The notes: a model not told the origin generated them from the letters alone. 64,000 nt of DNA from Tridacna crocea (GCA_943736015.1 OX031069.1:37978728-38042727), one strand, 5' to 3'. Shown: positions 1 to 11,739, numbered from the stretch's first letter. Numbers and translations: made by a program.

Positions 1-923
1 CATAGGCGGAGGGATATAGTTTTAGCGTTGTCCGTCTGTCCTTCCATCCGTCTGCCCGTCCGTCCGTCCCGGCAAATATCTCAATACCATTGGATGGAAT
101 TTCGTGAAACTTTATACACATGTACAATGACCCGTTCTCCCGAGACACTTTTTTTGTTTTTTTGATTTGATGCAAAATATTTATTTCACAGAGATGTTCT
201 TTGGGTGACCCTTTTCAAAAATTGTTCACGAAATTTTGATCTGTCAAGAAACACAACTCTGGTGAATGGGGGCTACTTGCATAAAAGGGGAATGAAGAAA
301 TTCTTCTTCTCTGAAACCCCTGGTCTGATTATGAAATAATTTCACAGAAATGTTCCCTGGATGACCCTTTTCAAAAATTGTTTGCAAAAGTTTGATCCAT
401 CAAGAAACATGGCTCTGGTGAATGGGAGCTTTTTGCACTATATTGCCATGAAGAAATTCTACAACATTCTTCTCTGAAACGGCTGATCAGATTTTGAAGT
501 AATCACACATAAATGTTCCTTTGGTAACCTTTTTCAAAAACTGCTTGAGAAATTTTGATCCATCAAGAAACATGGCTCTGATGGCTGTGGGCTATTTACA
601 CTATACAGACATGAAGACATTCTTAAAGATTCTTCTTCTCTGAAATGGCTGATTAGATTATAAAAAGAAAGGGCAATGGTTCTCTCAGAAATTCAGGTGA
701 AATTCAATTTTTGAAAATGGTCACCCAAAGAACATCTCTGTAAAATAAATTCAAAATCTGACCAGCGGTTTCATAGTAGAAGAATTTTGTAAGAATTTCA
801 ACATTTCCCTATATAGTGCAAGTAGCCCCCATTCACCAGAGCCGTGTTTCTTGATGGATCAAAATTTTGCAAACAATTTTTGGAAAGGGTCATTAAAGGT
901 CATCTTGGCCCTCTTGGTTCTCT
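1..923 (+). mobile_element. Composite of tandem-unit (rolling-circle-like) element pieces
   Basis: Bases 1-150 are the 5' part of one family (CGTCCGTCCGTCC run, then an AAATATCTC unit). Bases 160-660 are + strand 166-bp units (CCTTTTCAAAAATTG, GGCTCTGGTGAATGGG). Bases 666-890 carry the same unit inverted, and about 894-923 holds the 3' hairpin GGTCATCTTGGCCCTCTTG. Most of it is repeated at 21.3-23.0 kb. Confidence 0.75.
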
Positions 924-1299
924 ATTGTATCTGTCCAAAGTAGTCTTAAAGGTGGTCCTTTAGATTTTGGGCCAAAAATTGTACAAAGGTACAAAAAAAT
1001 CATCCTTATACTCTCAAAGCCTTATAATTTCCATTCATAAAACCCCAGTAGTCAAAAATCATCCGACAACAAGAGATATTAGAGATTTACTACAGCCCAG
1101 GTCAACACTAAAGGGAAACACGGTCTATTTCTACATCAGCAACTGGCTCATTTACATACTGCTCACAGACGAAGCGTCAAACATAGCATCCGAAGTTCTA
1201 GACATTATGAAAAATAATCACTATGTTTATGTTAATGAATTTAAGAATCATTAGTCACGTGCCAGTCACTTTACATTCCCACAATGCTTTTTTTTTTTT
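924..1299 (+). other. Unidentified interval with a 95-codon open frame (967-1254)
   Basis: An ATG-to-stop frame of 95 codons at 967-1254 begins MGQKLYKGTKKSS and includes GNTVYFYISNWLIYILLT and IASEVLDIMKNNHYVYV. I do not recognise it. It lies between two tandem-unit element pieces and is absent from the paralogous region at 23 kb, so it may be inserted or captured sequence. No splice sites or promoter stand out. Confidence 0.25.
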
Positions 1300-1776
1300 A
1301 GCTCACCTGAGCACAACGTGCTCAATGGGGAGCTTTTAGGATCACCAGGTGTGCGTCAGTGCATCGTGCTTCGTCAAATGTTCCTTGGATGACCCTTTTT
1401 AAAAATTGTTTGTGAAATTTTGATCCATCAAGAAACATGGCTCTGGTGAATTGGGGCTACTTGCACTGTACGGACATGAAGAAATTCTTGAAAATTGTTC
1501 TTCTCTGAAACTGTTGGTTAGATTTTAACACAATTTCACATAAATGTTCCTTGAATGACTCTTTTCAAAATTTGTTTGTGAAATTTTGATAGGTCATTAA
1601 ACATGGCTTTGGTGAATGGGGGCTACTTGCACTGTACGGAAATTAAAAAACAGGTGACCTTTTGAAAATTCCTTGGCAAAATAATGATTTTGTTTCCAGT
1701 GTTTCAATACCTCAAAACTCAAAAATAAAATGGCTATGGTCCTCTCAAAAATCCAGGGCCATCTTGGCCCTCTTGT
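1300..1776 (+). mobile_element. Short AGCTCACC-family tandem-unit element
   Basis: Starts after a T-run with AGCTCACCTGAGCAC and GTGCTCAATGGGGAGC (5' hairpin) and ends at the hairpin AGGGCCATCTTGGCCCT followed by CTTGT. Only about two 166-bp units remain. The 3' end lacks 13 bp present in the copy ending at 23935, lost between two ATCCAGG repeats. Confidence 0.85.
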
Positions 1777-2215
1777 TTCATTTTTGGTGGGAAATCTGAA
1801 AATTGCTTAAGAGGCTTCGTAGCCTTTAAAGGGAATACCACCAATAAAACTTTATTGTTTAATTTATGATTCTTAAACATTGATGATTTGTATTGTTTTT
1901 TCGTATAAATTTCAGTGATACATATATTTTTTAATTTGGTGTGATGTAAAAAATCTAAATACCCATCTTTCAACTGTTTAAAGTTTTATAAACATTTAGG
2001 CCAAAACTCAATCAAAATAAAAATTAAAATACAGTCAAGATATTTATATTTTATCCTAATTATTAACTCTTAGGCTGCTAAGGGTGATAATTTGTATTTA
2101 ATAGAAATTATATTTGTTTATTTATCTACAAGTACATGTTGATAAATTAATTGAAACCAACAATAGGTGCAGGAAATGTCCTATTACATAATTTAACAGT
2201 ATTATTTCAAACTGT
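1777..2215. repeat. Flank shared with 23936-24260 (duplicated segment)
   Basis: From TTCATTTTTGGTGGGAAATC to about 2085 (TTAGGCTGCTAAGGGTGA) the sequence matches 23936-24258 almost base for base. The match includes low-copy-looking DNA outside the mobile element, which marks a segmental duplication. The last ~130 bp are AT-rich and unassigned. Confidence 0.8.
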
Positions 2216-4040
2216 TGTCGACCAATTACATAATTATGATTAAAACTTGGACTTGTGAAATCACAGTTTGCACATGTTTGTAATTAGTTCGTTTTTTATA
2301 TTGAAAGTTTGTTCCAAGGAAACTTTGAAGTATAAGATAATGATGGTATGCAATGATTGCAAACATTGTTGGAAATTGCTTCCTTTGAGCAGTTTCCCCT
2401 TTTTATATGCCTGTCGAAGACGGGACGTATTATGGGATCACCCGTGGCGGGCGGGTGTCCGGGCGGGCGGGCGGGCGGGCGGCGTCCAGTTCTTTGTCCG
2501 GAGCATATCTCCAAAACTATACAAGCTATGGTTATGAAATTTCATGGGTGGATAGATCTCATCGAGGCGGAGTGCAGTGCACAGGAATCATAACTCTTGC
2601 TCGCTTAATTTTTGAGTTATTGCCCTTTGTTGTTTTTCATACTTGAATTTTGTCCGGAGCATATCTCCAAAACTATACTAGCTAGGGTTATGAAATTTCA
2701 TGGGTTGATAGATCTCATCGAGGGGGAGTGCAGTGCACAAGAATCACAACTCTTGCTTGCTTAATTTTTGAGTTATTGCCCTTTGTTGTTTTTCATACTT
2801 GAATTTTGTCCGGAGCATATCTCCAAAACTATACTAGCTAGGGTTATGAAATTTCATGGGTGGATAGATCTCATTAATGGGGGGTGCAGTGCACAAGAAT
2901 CATAACTCTTGCTTGCTTAATTTTTGAGTTATTGCCCTTTGTTGTTTTTCATACTTGAATTTTGTCCGGAGCATATCTCCAAAACTATACTAGCTAAGGT
3001 TATAGTTTTATGGGTGGATAGATCTCAAGGAGGGAGAGTGCAGTACACAAGAATCATAACTCTTGCTTGCTTAATTTTTTAGTTATTGCCCTTTGTCGTT
3101 TTTCATACTTGATTTTTGTCCGAAGCATATCTCTAAAACTATACTAGCTAGGGTTATGAAATTTCATGGGTGGATAGATCTCACCAAGGCAAAGTGCAGT
3201 GCACAGGAATCATAACTCTTGCTTGCTTAATTTTTGAGTTATTGCCCTTTGTTGTTTTTCATACTTGATTTTTGTCCGAAGCATATCACCAATACTATAC
3301 TAGCTAGGGTTATGAAATTTCATGGGTGGATAGATCTCATCGATGGGGGGTGCAGTGCACACAAATCACAACTCTTGCTTGCTTAATTTTTGAGTTATTG
3401 CCCTTTGTTGTTTTTCATACTTGAATTTTGTCCGGAGCATATCTTCAGAACTATAGTAGCTAGGGTTATGAAATTTCATGGGTGGATAGATCTCACTGAG
3501 GGGGAGTGCAGTGCACAAGAATCATAACTCTTGCTTTCTTAATTTTTCAGTTATTGCCCTTTGTCATTTTTTATACTTGAATTTTGTCCGGTGAATATCT
3601 CCAAAACTATACTAGCTAGGGTTATGAAATTTCATGGGTGGATAGATCTCACCGAGGCGGAGTGCAGTGCACAGGAATCATAACTCTTGCTTGGTTAATT
3701 TTTTAGTTATTGCCCTTTGTCGTTTTTCATACTTGATTTTTGTCCGAAGCATATCTCTAAAACTATACTAGCTAGGGTTATGAAATTTCATGGGTGAATA
3801 GATCTCATCAAGGGGGAGTGCAGTGCACCAAAATCACAACTCTTGCTTGCTTAATTTTTGAGTTATTGCCCTTTGTTGTTTTTCATACTTGAATTTTGTC
3901 TGGTGCATGCCCCAGCTTTACAACTTGGGGTAAGACGGTCGTATCTTGCGACAATTTGCCGCTCTTGTTCCCAAATTGTTTTCTAAAGTCATCACCTGCA
4001 ACTGCGAAAGTGTCACTTATCAAAGAAAAAGCGCGCACCG
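2216..4040 (+). repeat. Repeat unit (TTTGAGCAGTTTCCCC type) interrupted by a tandem-unit element
   Basis: 2216-2404 and 3969-4020 together match the uninterrupted copy at 17763-18005 (TTGCAAACATTGTTGGAAAT, GCAGTTTCCCCTTTTT, TCATCACCTGCAACTGC). The interrupting element is 2405-3968. Confidence 0.85.
2405..3968 (+). mobile_element. ATATGCCTGTCGAAGACGGG-family tandem-unit element
   Basis: 5' hairpin (CCTGTCGAAGACGGG), a GGGC-rich run at 2457-2484, then nine copies of a unit with a nearly fixed 156-bp period (tags TTTGTCCGGAGCATATCTCC and GGTGGATAGATCTCA), then a weak 3' hairpin (GCGACAATTTGCCGC) and CTCTTGTT. Open frames inside are repeat by-products: 156 is a multiple of three. Confidence 0.85.
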
Positions 4041-4396
4041 CTCAACACATGTCTTGCCCAAGTCTGCATAGGTGTTAATATATCAATAGAAACTATCAAC
4101 AAACTTGCAGTACAAATTGAAATAAGATAATATCTAAATCATTTTTTGGGGAGTAATAACTGAAATTAAAAAATTTATTAGTGAAAAACATCATGAAAAA
4201 AATTCAAAAAATAGAATGTAGATGAAATGGGACTACTGGGCAAAACAGTTGTAGATGAAATGGGACTGTTGCGCAAATTTGAAGACGAAATGGGAGTAGA
4301 CCAACTGGGATGTTACCGTTGTCTTTACATCTATTGAAATGATTGAGACAAACTGAGGACGGATTGAGATAATTGCCTATTATGATGCAAATTTAT
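4041..4396. repeat. Dispersed repeat fragments
   Basis: 4041-4130 (AGGTGTTAATATATCAATAG) recurs at 16203-16290. 4225-4315 is a short minisatellite on AGATGAAATGGGA. 4318-4396 recurs inverted at 14868-14947 (GTCTCAATCATTTCAATAGA on the + strand there). No gene is seen. Confidence 0.65.
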
Positions 4397-4424
4397 GACG
4401 CATTTACATGTTAAATGTATATTT

Positions 4425-6870
4425 TAAAACCATTGTGATAGAAGGAAAATTGCTAGTTACTAATATATTTCCCTTCTCCCACAATGTTTCCTTCCTTTTC
4501 GGAAGAAAATCTACAGTTTTTGAGCCACAGCTATTTTGTTGGCAGTAAAATGTTTTCAATTTAAACATTTTTAACCTGTTGACTGCAAAAATGCTTTCTC
4601 CAATAATGTTTCCTTCCTTTTCGGAAGAGAATCTGAAGTTTTTGAGCCACAGCTATTTTGTCGGCTGTAAAATGTTTTCGTAACATTTTTAACCTGATGA
4701 CTGCAAAAATGCCTTCAGCTTGAGCATTTTTAGCTCACCTGAGCACAACGTGCTCAAGGGGAGCTTTTAGGGTCACTGGGTGTCCGTCGTCCGTCGTGCG
4801 TCGTCTGTCGTGCGTCGTCAACAATTCTTTAAACATCAACTCCTAAACCGCTGGGCCAATTTGGACCAAACTTGGCAGGAATCTTCCTTGGGAGGCCTTC
4901 TTTAAAAATTGTTCACAGAATTTGATTCCGTCAAAAACTCTGGTTGCCATGGCAACGAAATGGAATTTTTTAGCAAATTCTTTAAAAATCTTCTCCTCTG
5001 AAACCGCTGGTCGGATTTTGAAATAATTTCACAGATATGTTCCTTGGGTGACCCTTTTCAAAAATTGTTCATGAAATTTTGATCCGTCAAAAATTGTGGC
5101 TCTGGTGAATGGGGGCTACTTGCACTATACAGAAATGAAGGAATTCTTAAAAAATCTTCTCCTCAGAAACTGCTGGTTGGATTTTGAAATAATTTCACAG
5201 ATATGTTCCTTGGGTGACCCTTTTCAAAAATTGTTCATGAAATTTTGATCCGTCAAAAATTGTGGCTCTGGTGAATGGGGTGTACTTGCACTATACAGAA
5301 ATGAAGGAATTCTTAAAAAATCTTCTCCTCAGAAACTGCTGGTTGGATTTTGAAATAATTTCACAGATATGTTCCTTGGGTGACCCTTTTCAAAAATTGT
5401 TCGTGAAATTTTGATCCGTCAAAAAATGTGGCTCTGGTGAACGGGGGCTACTTGCACTATATAGAAATGAAGGAATTCTTAAAAAATCTTCTCCGAAACC
5501 GCTGGTCAGATTTTGAAATAATTTCACAGAGATGTTCTTTGGGTGACCCTTTTCAAAAATTGTTCGCGAAATTTTGATCTGTCAAGAAACATGGCTCTGG
5601 TGAATGGGGGCTTCTTGCACTATTGGGAAATGAGGAAATTCTTAAAATTTTTTCTTCTCTGAAACCACTGGTCAGATTTTGAAATAATTTTTCTGGGATA
5701 TTCCTTGGGTGACCCTTTTCAAAAAGTGTTCACAAAATTTTAATCCGTCAAGAAACATGGCTCTGGTGAATGGGGGCTACTTGCACTATAGGGAAATAAA
5801 GAAATTTTTAAAAATTCTTCTTCTCTGAAACGGTTGGACAGATTTTAAAATGATTTTACAGTGATGATCCTTGGGTGACCCTTTTCAAAAACTGTTCACA
5901 AAATTTTGATCCATGAAGAAACATGGCTCTGGTGAATGGGGGCTACTTGCACTATATGGAAATGAAGAAATTCTTGAAAATTCTTTTTCTCTGAAACCCC
6001 TAGTCAGATTTTAAAATAATTTGACAGAAATGTTCCTTGGGTGATCCTTGCTCTTGTGAATGGGAGCTACTTGCACTATATGGACATGATGATATTCTTG
6101 AAAATTCTCTTTCTCTGAAACCCCTGGTCAGATTTTAAAAGAAATATTCGGAAATGTTCCTTGGGTGACCCTTTTCAAAACTTGTTTGTAAATTTTGATC
6201 CATCAAGAAGCATGGCTCTCGTGGATGGGGGAATACTTGCTCTTATACAGAAATGAAGAATTCTTAAAAATTCTTCTTTTTGAAACTGATGGTCAGATTT
6301 CTGAAATGAATTTTACAGGTGACCTTTTGAAAATTGCTTTGCAAAATTATAAATTTGGTTCCAATGTTTCAATACCTCAAAAAAAAAAATATAGGCTATG
6401 GTCATCTCAAAACTCAGGTGAGCGATCCAGGGCCATCTTGGCCCTCTTGTTAACCTTTTTCAATGAAAAGAATGTTTGAAGCATTTAAACCATTGTGATG
6501 GAAGGAAAATTGCTAGTTATTAATATATTTCCCTTCTCCCACAATGTTTCCTTCCTTTTCGGAAGAGAATCTAAAGTTTTTGAGTCACAGCTATTTTGTC
6601 GGCTGTAAATTGTTTTCAATTTAAACATTTTTAACCTGTCGACTGCAAAAAATGCCTTCAGCTTGAGTATTTTTAACCTTTTTCAATGAAAAGAATGTTT
6701 GAAGCATTGTTAGAGAAGGGGAAAATGCTGACTTACAGCAGACTGTCCTTCTCTCACTATGTTTCTCTATCCTTCCAAAGTTCAGTCTAAGATTTTGAGT
6801 GATGGTTAACTTGTCGTCTGCAAACTCAAACTACTTCTAGTTTGAACTTGTTAAACTTTCTCGTCAGAGT
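4425..6870. repeat. Tandem ~170-bp host repeat, interrupted
   Basis: Units built on TTTCCTTCCTTTTCGGAAG and GAGCCACAGCTATTTTGT occur at about 4425, 4590, 6480 and, more diverged, 6700. The run is split by the element at 4732-6450. The intact junction at 6661-6700 provides an empty-site comparison. Confidence 0.75.
4732..6450 (+). mobile_element. AGCTCACC-family tandem-unit element, full length
   Basis: Starts AGCTCACCTGAGCACAACG/TGCTCAAGGGGAGC (hairpin), then CGTCGTCCGTCGTGCGTCGT, about nine 166-bp units (CCTTGGGTGACCCTTTTCAA), then AGCGATCCAGGGCCATCTTG/GCCCTCTTGT. The interrupted host repeat has T5 at the left and TTAACC at the right; the empty copy at 6661 reads T5-AACC. Confidence 0.88.
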
Positions 6871-7339
6871 ACTTTGCTGTACATACTATTATATTATTGT
6901 ATTTAAATAACCAAATTTTTGTCATTTTACCTTAATTTTAAAAAATCTGAAATGTCTGATACTTTACCATACTTTCAAGAAATGTCTGATACCGTACCCT
7001 ACTTACCATAAATCCGAAACCCTCCATACCTTTTGTTCTTTGGCTGGAAGTGTGGGCTGTGATCGGTATGCATGTACATGCAGAATTGATCCCAGTACTA
7101 TCTCCCTGCCCATTATTCGGAAGTAGATGGGAGTGTGGACTGTGATCAGTGCACACATGCATGTACATGCAGATAGCCCCAGTGCTACCTACCTGCGCTT
7201 TATTCAGAAATAGTTAGCAACATATCCCTTTTCTGTTAACATTTATTTCTCCTATTTTTCTCCCTTTCAAATGTTTCATGTCCTACATACTTTGTGTATA
7301 TGTTGTATTAGTCATAATGCTATGAATATGTAGATATCC
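6871..7339. other. Unassigned AT-rich interval
   Basis: Contains a short local duplication (AAATGTCTGATAC twice at about 6951-6991) and another (GGGCTGTGATCGGTATGCAT versus GTGGACTGTGATCAGTGCAC near 7050 and 7135). No gene or known element is recognised. Confidence 0.4.
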
Positions 7340-7690
7340 GGCAGGAAACAATTTTAATGTGTAAATCGCCATCGAGCAAAGAAAAAAAGGGGGATGGGGA
7401 TAGGGATGCACGACACAGGTAAGACACTCTGACATGATTTCATTTCTTCGTTAAAAATCACAACGGAAACAGCTAGCCTATTTAAAGGGGCTTATGTCAG
7501 CCTTTAAGACTGGATGAAGGGGATAATGACCACCCATGCGAAATCGCGTAGGGGCTTTTGACCGCCTTTAAAATTTGATAAAGGGGATATTGTTCGCCCT
7601 TACAAAGTCGTGAAGGGGCTTTTTACCGCCATACCTATCTTGGGGGTAGGGGATAATGACCAGAGGGGCTTTTGACCGCCATTCAGTTTT
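7340..7690 (+). repeat. GGCGGTCA/ATAATGACC repeat block, copy 1
   Basis: About 350 bp of alternating AGGGGCTTTTGACCGCC and GGGGATAATGACCGCC half-units separated by GCGAAATCGC-type mini-palindromes, preceded by GGGGATGGGGATAGGGATGC. The same block lies inverted at 14487-14832, and a shorter direct copy is at 15982-16172. Confidence 0.85.
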
Positions 7691-7913
7691 CATAAATACC
7701 ACCCTGTGACATGCCATAAATCACGCTCGAATTGTCATGTTGATATACAGCCCCAAAAATGGTACATGGCTTAATTCCCCTGATTCACTTATCTCCAGTA
7801 TCTGTGTGACGTCATAGTCACGTAAGCCTGTGTTTACAGTCAGTAAAAATTAGTAGGAACGCTGATGATTATACACAGATATCTGAGTATTAACAAAGAA
7901 TTCAGTCGAAAAA
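7691..7913 (+). promoter_or_regulatory. Possible promoter of the THAP ORF with a CRE-like site
   Basis: A perfect TGACGTCA at 7807-7814, about 100 bp before the ATG, is followed by CACGTAAG. The 5' context (TGTGTGACGTCATAG) is identical at 16764-16778. No convincing TATA box. Promoter role is inference. Confidence 0.35.
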
Positions 7914-8306
7914 ATGGTAACTTGTGCAGCCTATGGCTTTAATGTCGAATCGGGAACACATAGAATTAGTCTGTTCAAATTTCCGAAGGAATTAAAAAGG
8001 AGGATTCAACGTTTAAACCGGGGCCGGACAGTAACGACGGATTTTGTGCCATCGGTTCATTCCAAATTGTGTCTGAAACACTTCAAGGACAGTCAGTTCT
8101 TAATAAGTCCAAAACTTGCAAAAAAAGTTGGTTATGGGAATTTTAGGCTGCGGTTAAAACCTGATGCTGTGCCGACATTGTTCGAAACTCTGAGTAGAAA
8201 GGAGATGGGCCATAAACCAAAAGACGTACATTCTGTAATGGCTATTTCCAACAAGAGGGCCAAAATGGCCCTGGATCGCTCACCTGAATTTTTGAGAGGA
8301 CCATAG
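7914..8306 (+). pseudogene. THAP-domain ORF, decayed, with element-derived C-terminus
   Basis: 130 codons. Residues 1-92 are a THAP zinc-finger domain, a DNA-binding fold of THAP proteins and P-type transposases: MVTCAAYGFNVESGTHRISL, FKFPKEL, SKLCLKHF, and the AVPTLF box near residue 91. Two core residues are gone, each explicable by one base: the second zinc Cys (usual AYGC) is Phe, and the conserved Trp (usual KxW) is Arg (RRIQRLNR). The last 18 or so residues ([18 protein letters not shown]) are translated from the element inserted at 8251. An exon end at the GTAATG near 8236 would avoid this tail, but no second exon is recognised. It could be a relic host gene or a P-type transposase first exon. 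Confidence 0.6.
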
Positions 8307-9736
8307 CCTTTTTTTTTTTTGAAGGTATTGAAACACTGGAAACAAAATCATCATTTTGACAAGCAATTTTTAAAAGGTCACCTGTAAAAGTCCTTTCAAA
8401 ATCTGACCTACAGTTTCAGAGAAGAAGAATTTTCAAGAATTTCTTCATTTCCATATACATGTAGTGCAAGTAGCCCCCATTCACCAGAGCAATGTTTCTC
8501 GACGAATCAAACTTTCACAAAGATTTTTTTGAAAAGGGTCACCTAAGGAATATCTGTGAAAATTTTCCAAAATCTGACAAGCCGTTTCAGAGAAGAACTT
8601 TTAAGAATTTCTTCATTGCCCTATAGTGCAAGTAGCCCCCATTCACCAGAGCCATGTTTCTTGATGAATAAAACTTTCACGAACAGGTTTTGAAAAGGGT
8701 CACCCAAGGAATATCTCTGTGAAATTATTTCAAAATCTGACCAGCCGTTCGAGAGAAGAAGAATTTTTAAGAATTTCTTCATGTCCCTATAGCACAAGTA
8801 GCCCCCATTCCCCAGAGCAAGGTTTTTCGACCTATCAAAATTTCACAAACAATTTTTGGAAAAGGTCATCAAAGGAACATTATTTCAAAATCTGACCAGC
8901 GGTTTCAGAGAAAAAGATTTTTAAAGAATTTCTTCATTTCTGTATAGTGCAAGAAGCCCCCATTCACCAGAGCCATGTTTCTTGATGGATCAAAATTTCG
9001 CGAACAATTTTTGGAAAGGGTCATCCAAGGAACATTTCTGTGAAATTATTTTAAAATCTGGCCAGCGGTTTCTGAGAAGTAGAATTTTTAAGAATTTCTT
9101 TATTTCTGTATAGTGCAAGAAGCCCCCATTCACCAGAGCCATGTTTCTTGACAGATCACAATTTCTTCTTTTTTTCTGTATAGTGCAAGAAGCCCCCATT
9201 CACCAGAGCTATGTTTCTTGATGGATCAAAATTTCGCGAAGAATTTTTGGAAAGGGTCACCCAAGGAACATCTCTGTGAAATTATTTTAAAATCTGGCCA
9301 GCGGTTTCTGAGAAGAAGAATTTTTGAGAATTTCTTCATTTCTGTATAGTGCAAGAAACCCCCATTCACCAGAGCCATGTTTCTTGACAGATCAAAATTT
9401 CGCGAACAATTTTTGAAAAGGGTCACTCAAGGAACATCTCTGAAATTATTTTAAAATCTGGCCTGCGGTTTTAGAGAAGAAGATTTTTAAAGAATTTCCT
9501 AAAAAATTCCATTTTGTTGCCATGGCAACCAGAGTTTTTGACGGAATCAAATTCTGTGAGCATTCTTTAAAGAGGACCTTCCAAGGAACATTCCAGCCAA
9601 GTTTGGGCCAAATTAGCCCAGCGGTTTAGGAGGAGTTGATGTTTGAAGAATTGTTGACGACGCACGACACACTGACACACGACGGAACCGGGTGATGCAA
9701 AAAGCTCCCCTTGAGCATGTTGTGCTCAGGTGAGCT
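8251..9736 (-). mobile_element. AGCTCACC-family tandem-unit element, reverse orientation
   Basis: Reads ACAAGAGGGCCAAAATGGCC at the left (the inverted 3' hairpin) and ends GTGCTCAGGTGAGCT at 9736 (the inverted 5' hairpin). Several 166-bp units lie between, including AGTGCAAGAAGCCCCCATTC. Its end supplies the last codons of the THAP frame. Confidence 0.87.
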
Positions 9737-9874
9737 AAAAAGAAAATCAACCATAAGGTAAATAATTCCTTTAATTGTTTTTCGTAATATTTCATCCTTT
9801 TCTAGATCTACATTCTGGACAAAGGAGAAATTGGTGCCGTTTTCTCCCTTTTTTCCCCCAAATGTTTTCAACAT

Positions 9875-10102
9875 TTAATCCTTTACCAAGAGACAAAATT
9901 TTAGACTGGTCCAAATTAAAAGCACTTGCAGGCAACAAAGTAAACCTAACTAAAACATTGAAATTTGTTTCCACCAGGATAGAAAACATTTTAGGATAAG
10001 GAGAAAATGTTGTTTACCAGCATTTTCTCCTTTTCCCACAATGTTTTACAAAGGCTTCCATCTCGGGGTTGTAAAAACCAGGGATTGTTTGGTAAAGGGT
10101 AA
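9875..10102. mobile_element. MITE-A copy (TTAA palindromic MITE)
   Basis: TTAATCCTTTACCAAGAGAC to GGTAAAGGGTAA, 228 bp, with the central palindrome around GCATTTTCTCCTTTTCCCAC. Same length and ends as the other MITE-A copies. Confidence 0.82.
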
Positions 10103-11605
10103 ATGGACCCTTTACCAAATGCCAAAATTTTAGACCAGTCCAAATTGAAAGCATAAATTTTCAGATGACAAAAAACAAGAGGGCCAAGATGGCCCTGGAT
10201 CGCTCACCTGAATTTTTGAGAGGACCATAGCCTTTTTTTTTTTTGAAGGTATTGAAACACTGGAAACAAAATCATTATTTTGCAAGCAATTTTTAAAAGG
10301 TTCACATGTAAAAGTCCTCTCAAAATCTGACCAGCAGTTTCAAAAAAGAAGAATTTTTAGGAGTTTCTTAATTTCCGTACAGTGCAAGTAGCCCCCCATT
10401 CACTAGAGCCATGTTTCTTGACCTATAAAAATTTGGCGAACACATTTTGAAAAAGGCCATTCATGGAATATTTCCGTGAAACAATTTTCAAATCTGACCA
10501 GCGTTTCAGAGAAAAAGAATTTTCAAGAATTTCTTCATTTCCATTTAGTGCAAGAAGCTCCCATTCACCAGAGCAATGTTTCTTGACAAATCAAACTTTC
10601 ATGAACAATTTTCGAAAAAAAGTCACCCAAGGAATATCTCTGTGAAAATTTTCCAAAATCTGACCAGCCATTTCAGAGAAGAAGAATTTTAAAGAATTTC
10701 TTCATTGCCCTATAGTGCAAGTAGCCCCCATTCACCAGAGCCATGTTTCTTGATGAATCAAAATTTTGCAAACAAGTTTTGAAAAGGGTCACCCAAGGAA
10801 CATCTCTGTGAAATTATTTTAAAATCTGACCAGCCGTTCGAGAGAAGAAGACTTAAGAATTTCTTCATTTCCCTATAGTGCAAGTAGCCCCCATTCACCA
10901 GAGCCATGTTTCTTGACGAATCAAAATTTGGCGAACAATTTTTGAAAAGGGTCACCCAAGGAACATTTCTGTGAAATTATTTTAAAATCTGGCCAGCGGT
11001 TTCTGAGAAGAAGAATTTTTAAGAATTTCTTCATTTCTGTATAGTGCAAGAAACCCCCAGAGAAGAAGAATTTTTAAGAATTTCATCATTTCTGTATAGT
11101 GCAAGAAGCCCCCATTCACCAGAGCCATGTTTCTTGACGGATCAAAATTTCGCGAACAATTTTTGAAAAGGGTCACCCAAGGAACATCTCTGTGAAATTA
11201 TTTTAAAATCTGGCCAGCGGTTTCTGAGAAGAAGATTTTTAAAGAATTTCCTAAAAAATTCTATTTCGTTGCCATGGCAACCAGAGTTTTTGACGGAATC
11301 AAATTCTGTGAAAAATTTTAAAGAGGACCTCCCAAGGAACATTCCAGCCAAGTTAGGTCCAAATCCTCCTAGTGGTCTAGGAGGAGTTGATGTTTAAATA
11401 ATTGTTGACGACGCACTGACGCATGACGGACACCGGGCGATCCTAAAAGCTCCCCTTGAGCACGTTGTGCTCAGGTGAGCTAAAAAGGGTAATCAAAAAA
11501 TTGTAATGAAAGTTTATTTGGAAAGGATGGAAAACTTTATGGGAAAAGGAGAAAATCTTAGCATTTTCTCTTTTCCTTACAATTTTTTCAAAGGCAACAA
11601 CAAAT
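10103..11605. mobile_element. MITE-A copy interrupted by a tandem-unit element
   Basis: 10109-10174 (CCTTTACCAAATGCC ... TTTTCAGATGACAAAA) and 11482-~11605 (AAGGGTAATCAAAAAATTG ... GCATTTTCTCTTTTCC) are the two halves of a MITE-A. The break lies in its TTTATTTTGTC box, the same box used at 18867. Confidence 0.7.
10175..11481 (-). mobile_element. AGCTCACC-family tandem-unit element, reverse orientation
   Basis: Left end ACAAGAGGGCCAAGATGGCC, right end TTGTGCTCAGGTGAGCT. 166-bp units inside; an extra short duplication occurs near 11030-11100. Inserted in MITE-A. Confidence 0.87.
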
Positions 11606-11739
11606 CGTATTCATCCAAATTCATAACATAAATTTGGCAAGTAACAAAGTCTGGATTGTTCAAATGATGTCAACTTTCAAGTGTTTCAGCTTTTTCTTCC
11701 TTTTTCACAATGTTTTCAAAAGGCTTCTATCTCAGGGTT

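Noticed and set aside
2268-2646. Overlapping open frames with Gly/Arg-rich stretches (e.g. at 2407-2646)
   Set aside because: They run through a GGGC microsatellite-like stretch and the 156-bp units of a tandem-unit element; frame openness follows from the repeat length.
9775-9999. Frames across MITE-A copies (e.g. [20 protein letters not shown])
   Set aside because: The same peptide-like string ([10 protein letters not shown]) arises from MITE-A at several loci and both strands; no start or conserved length.
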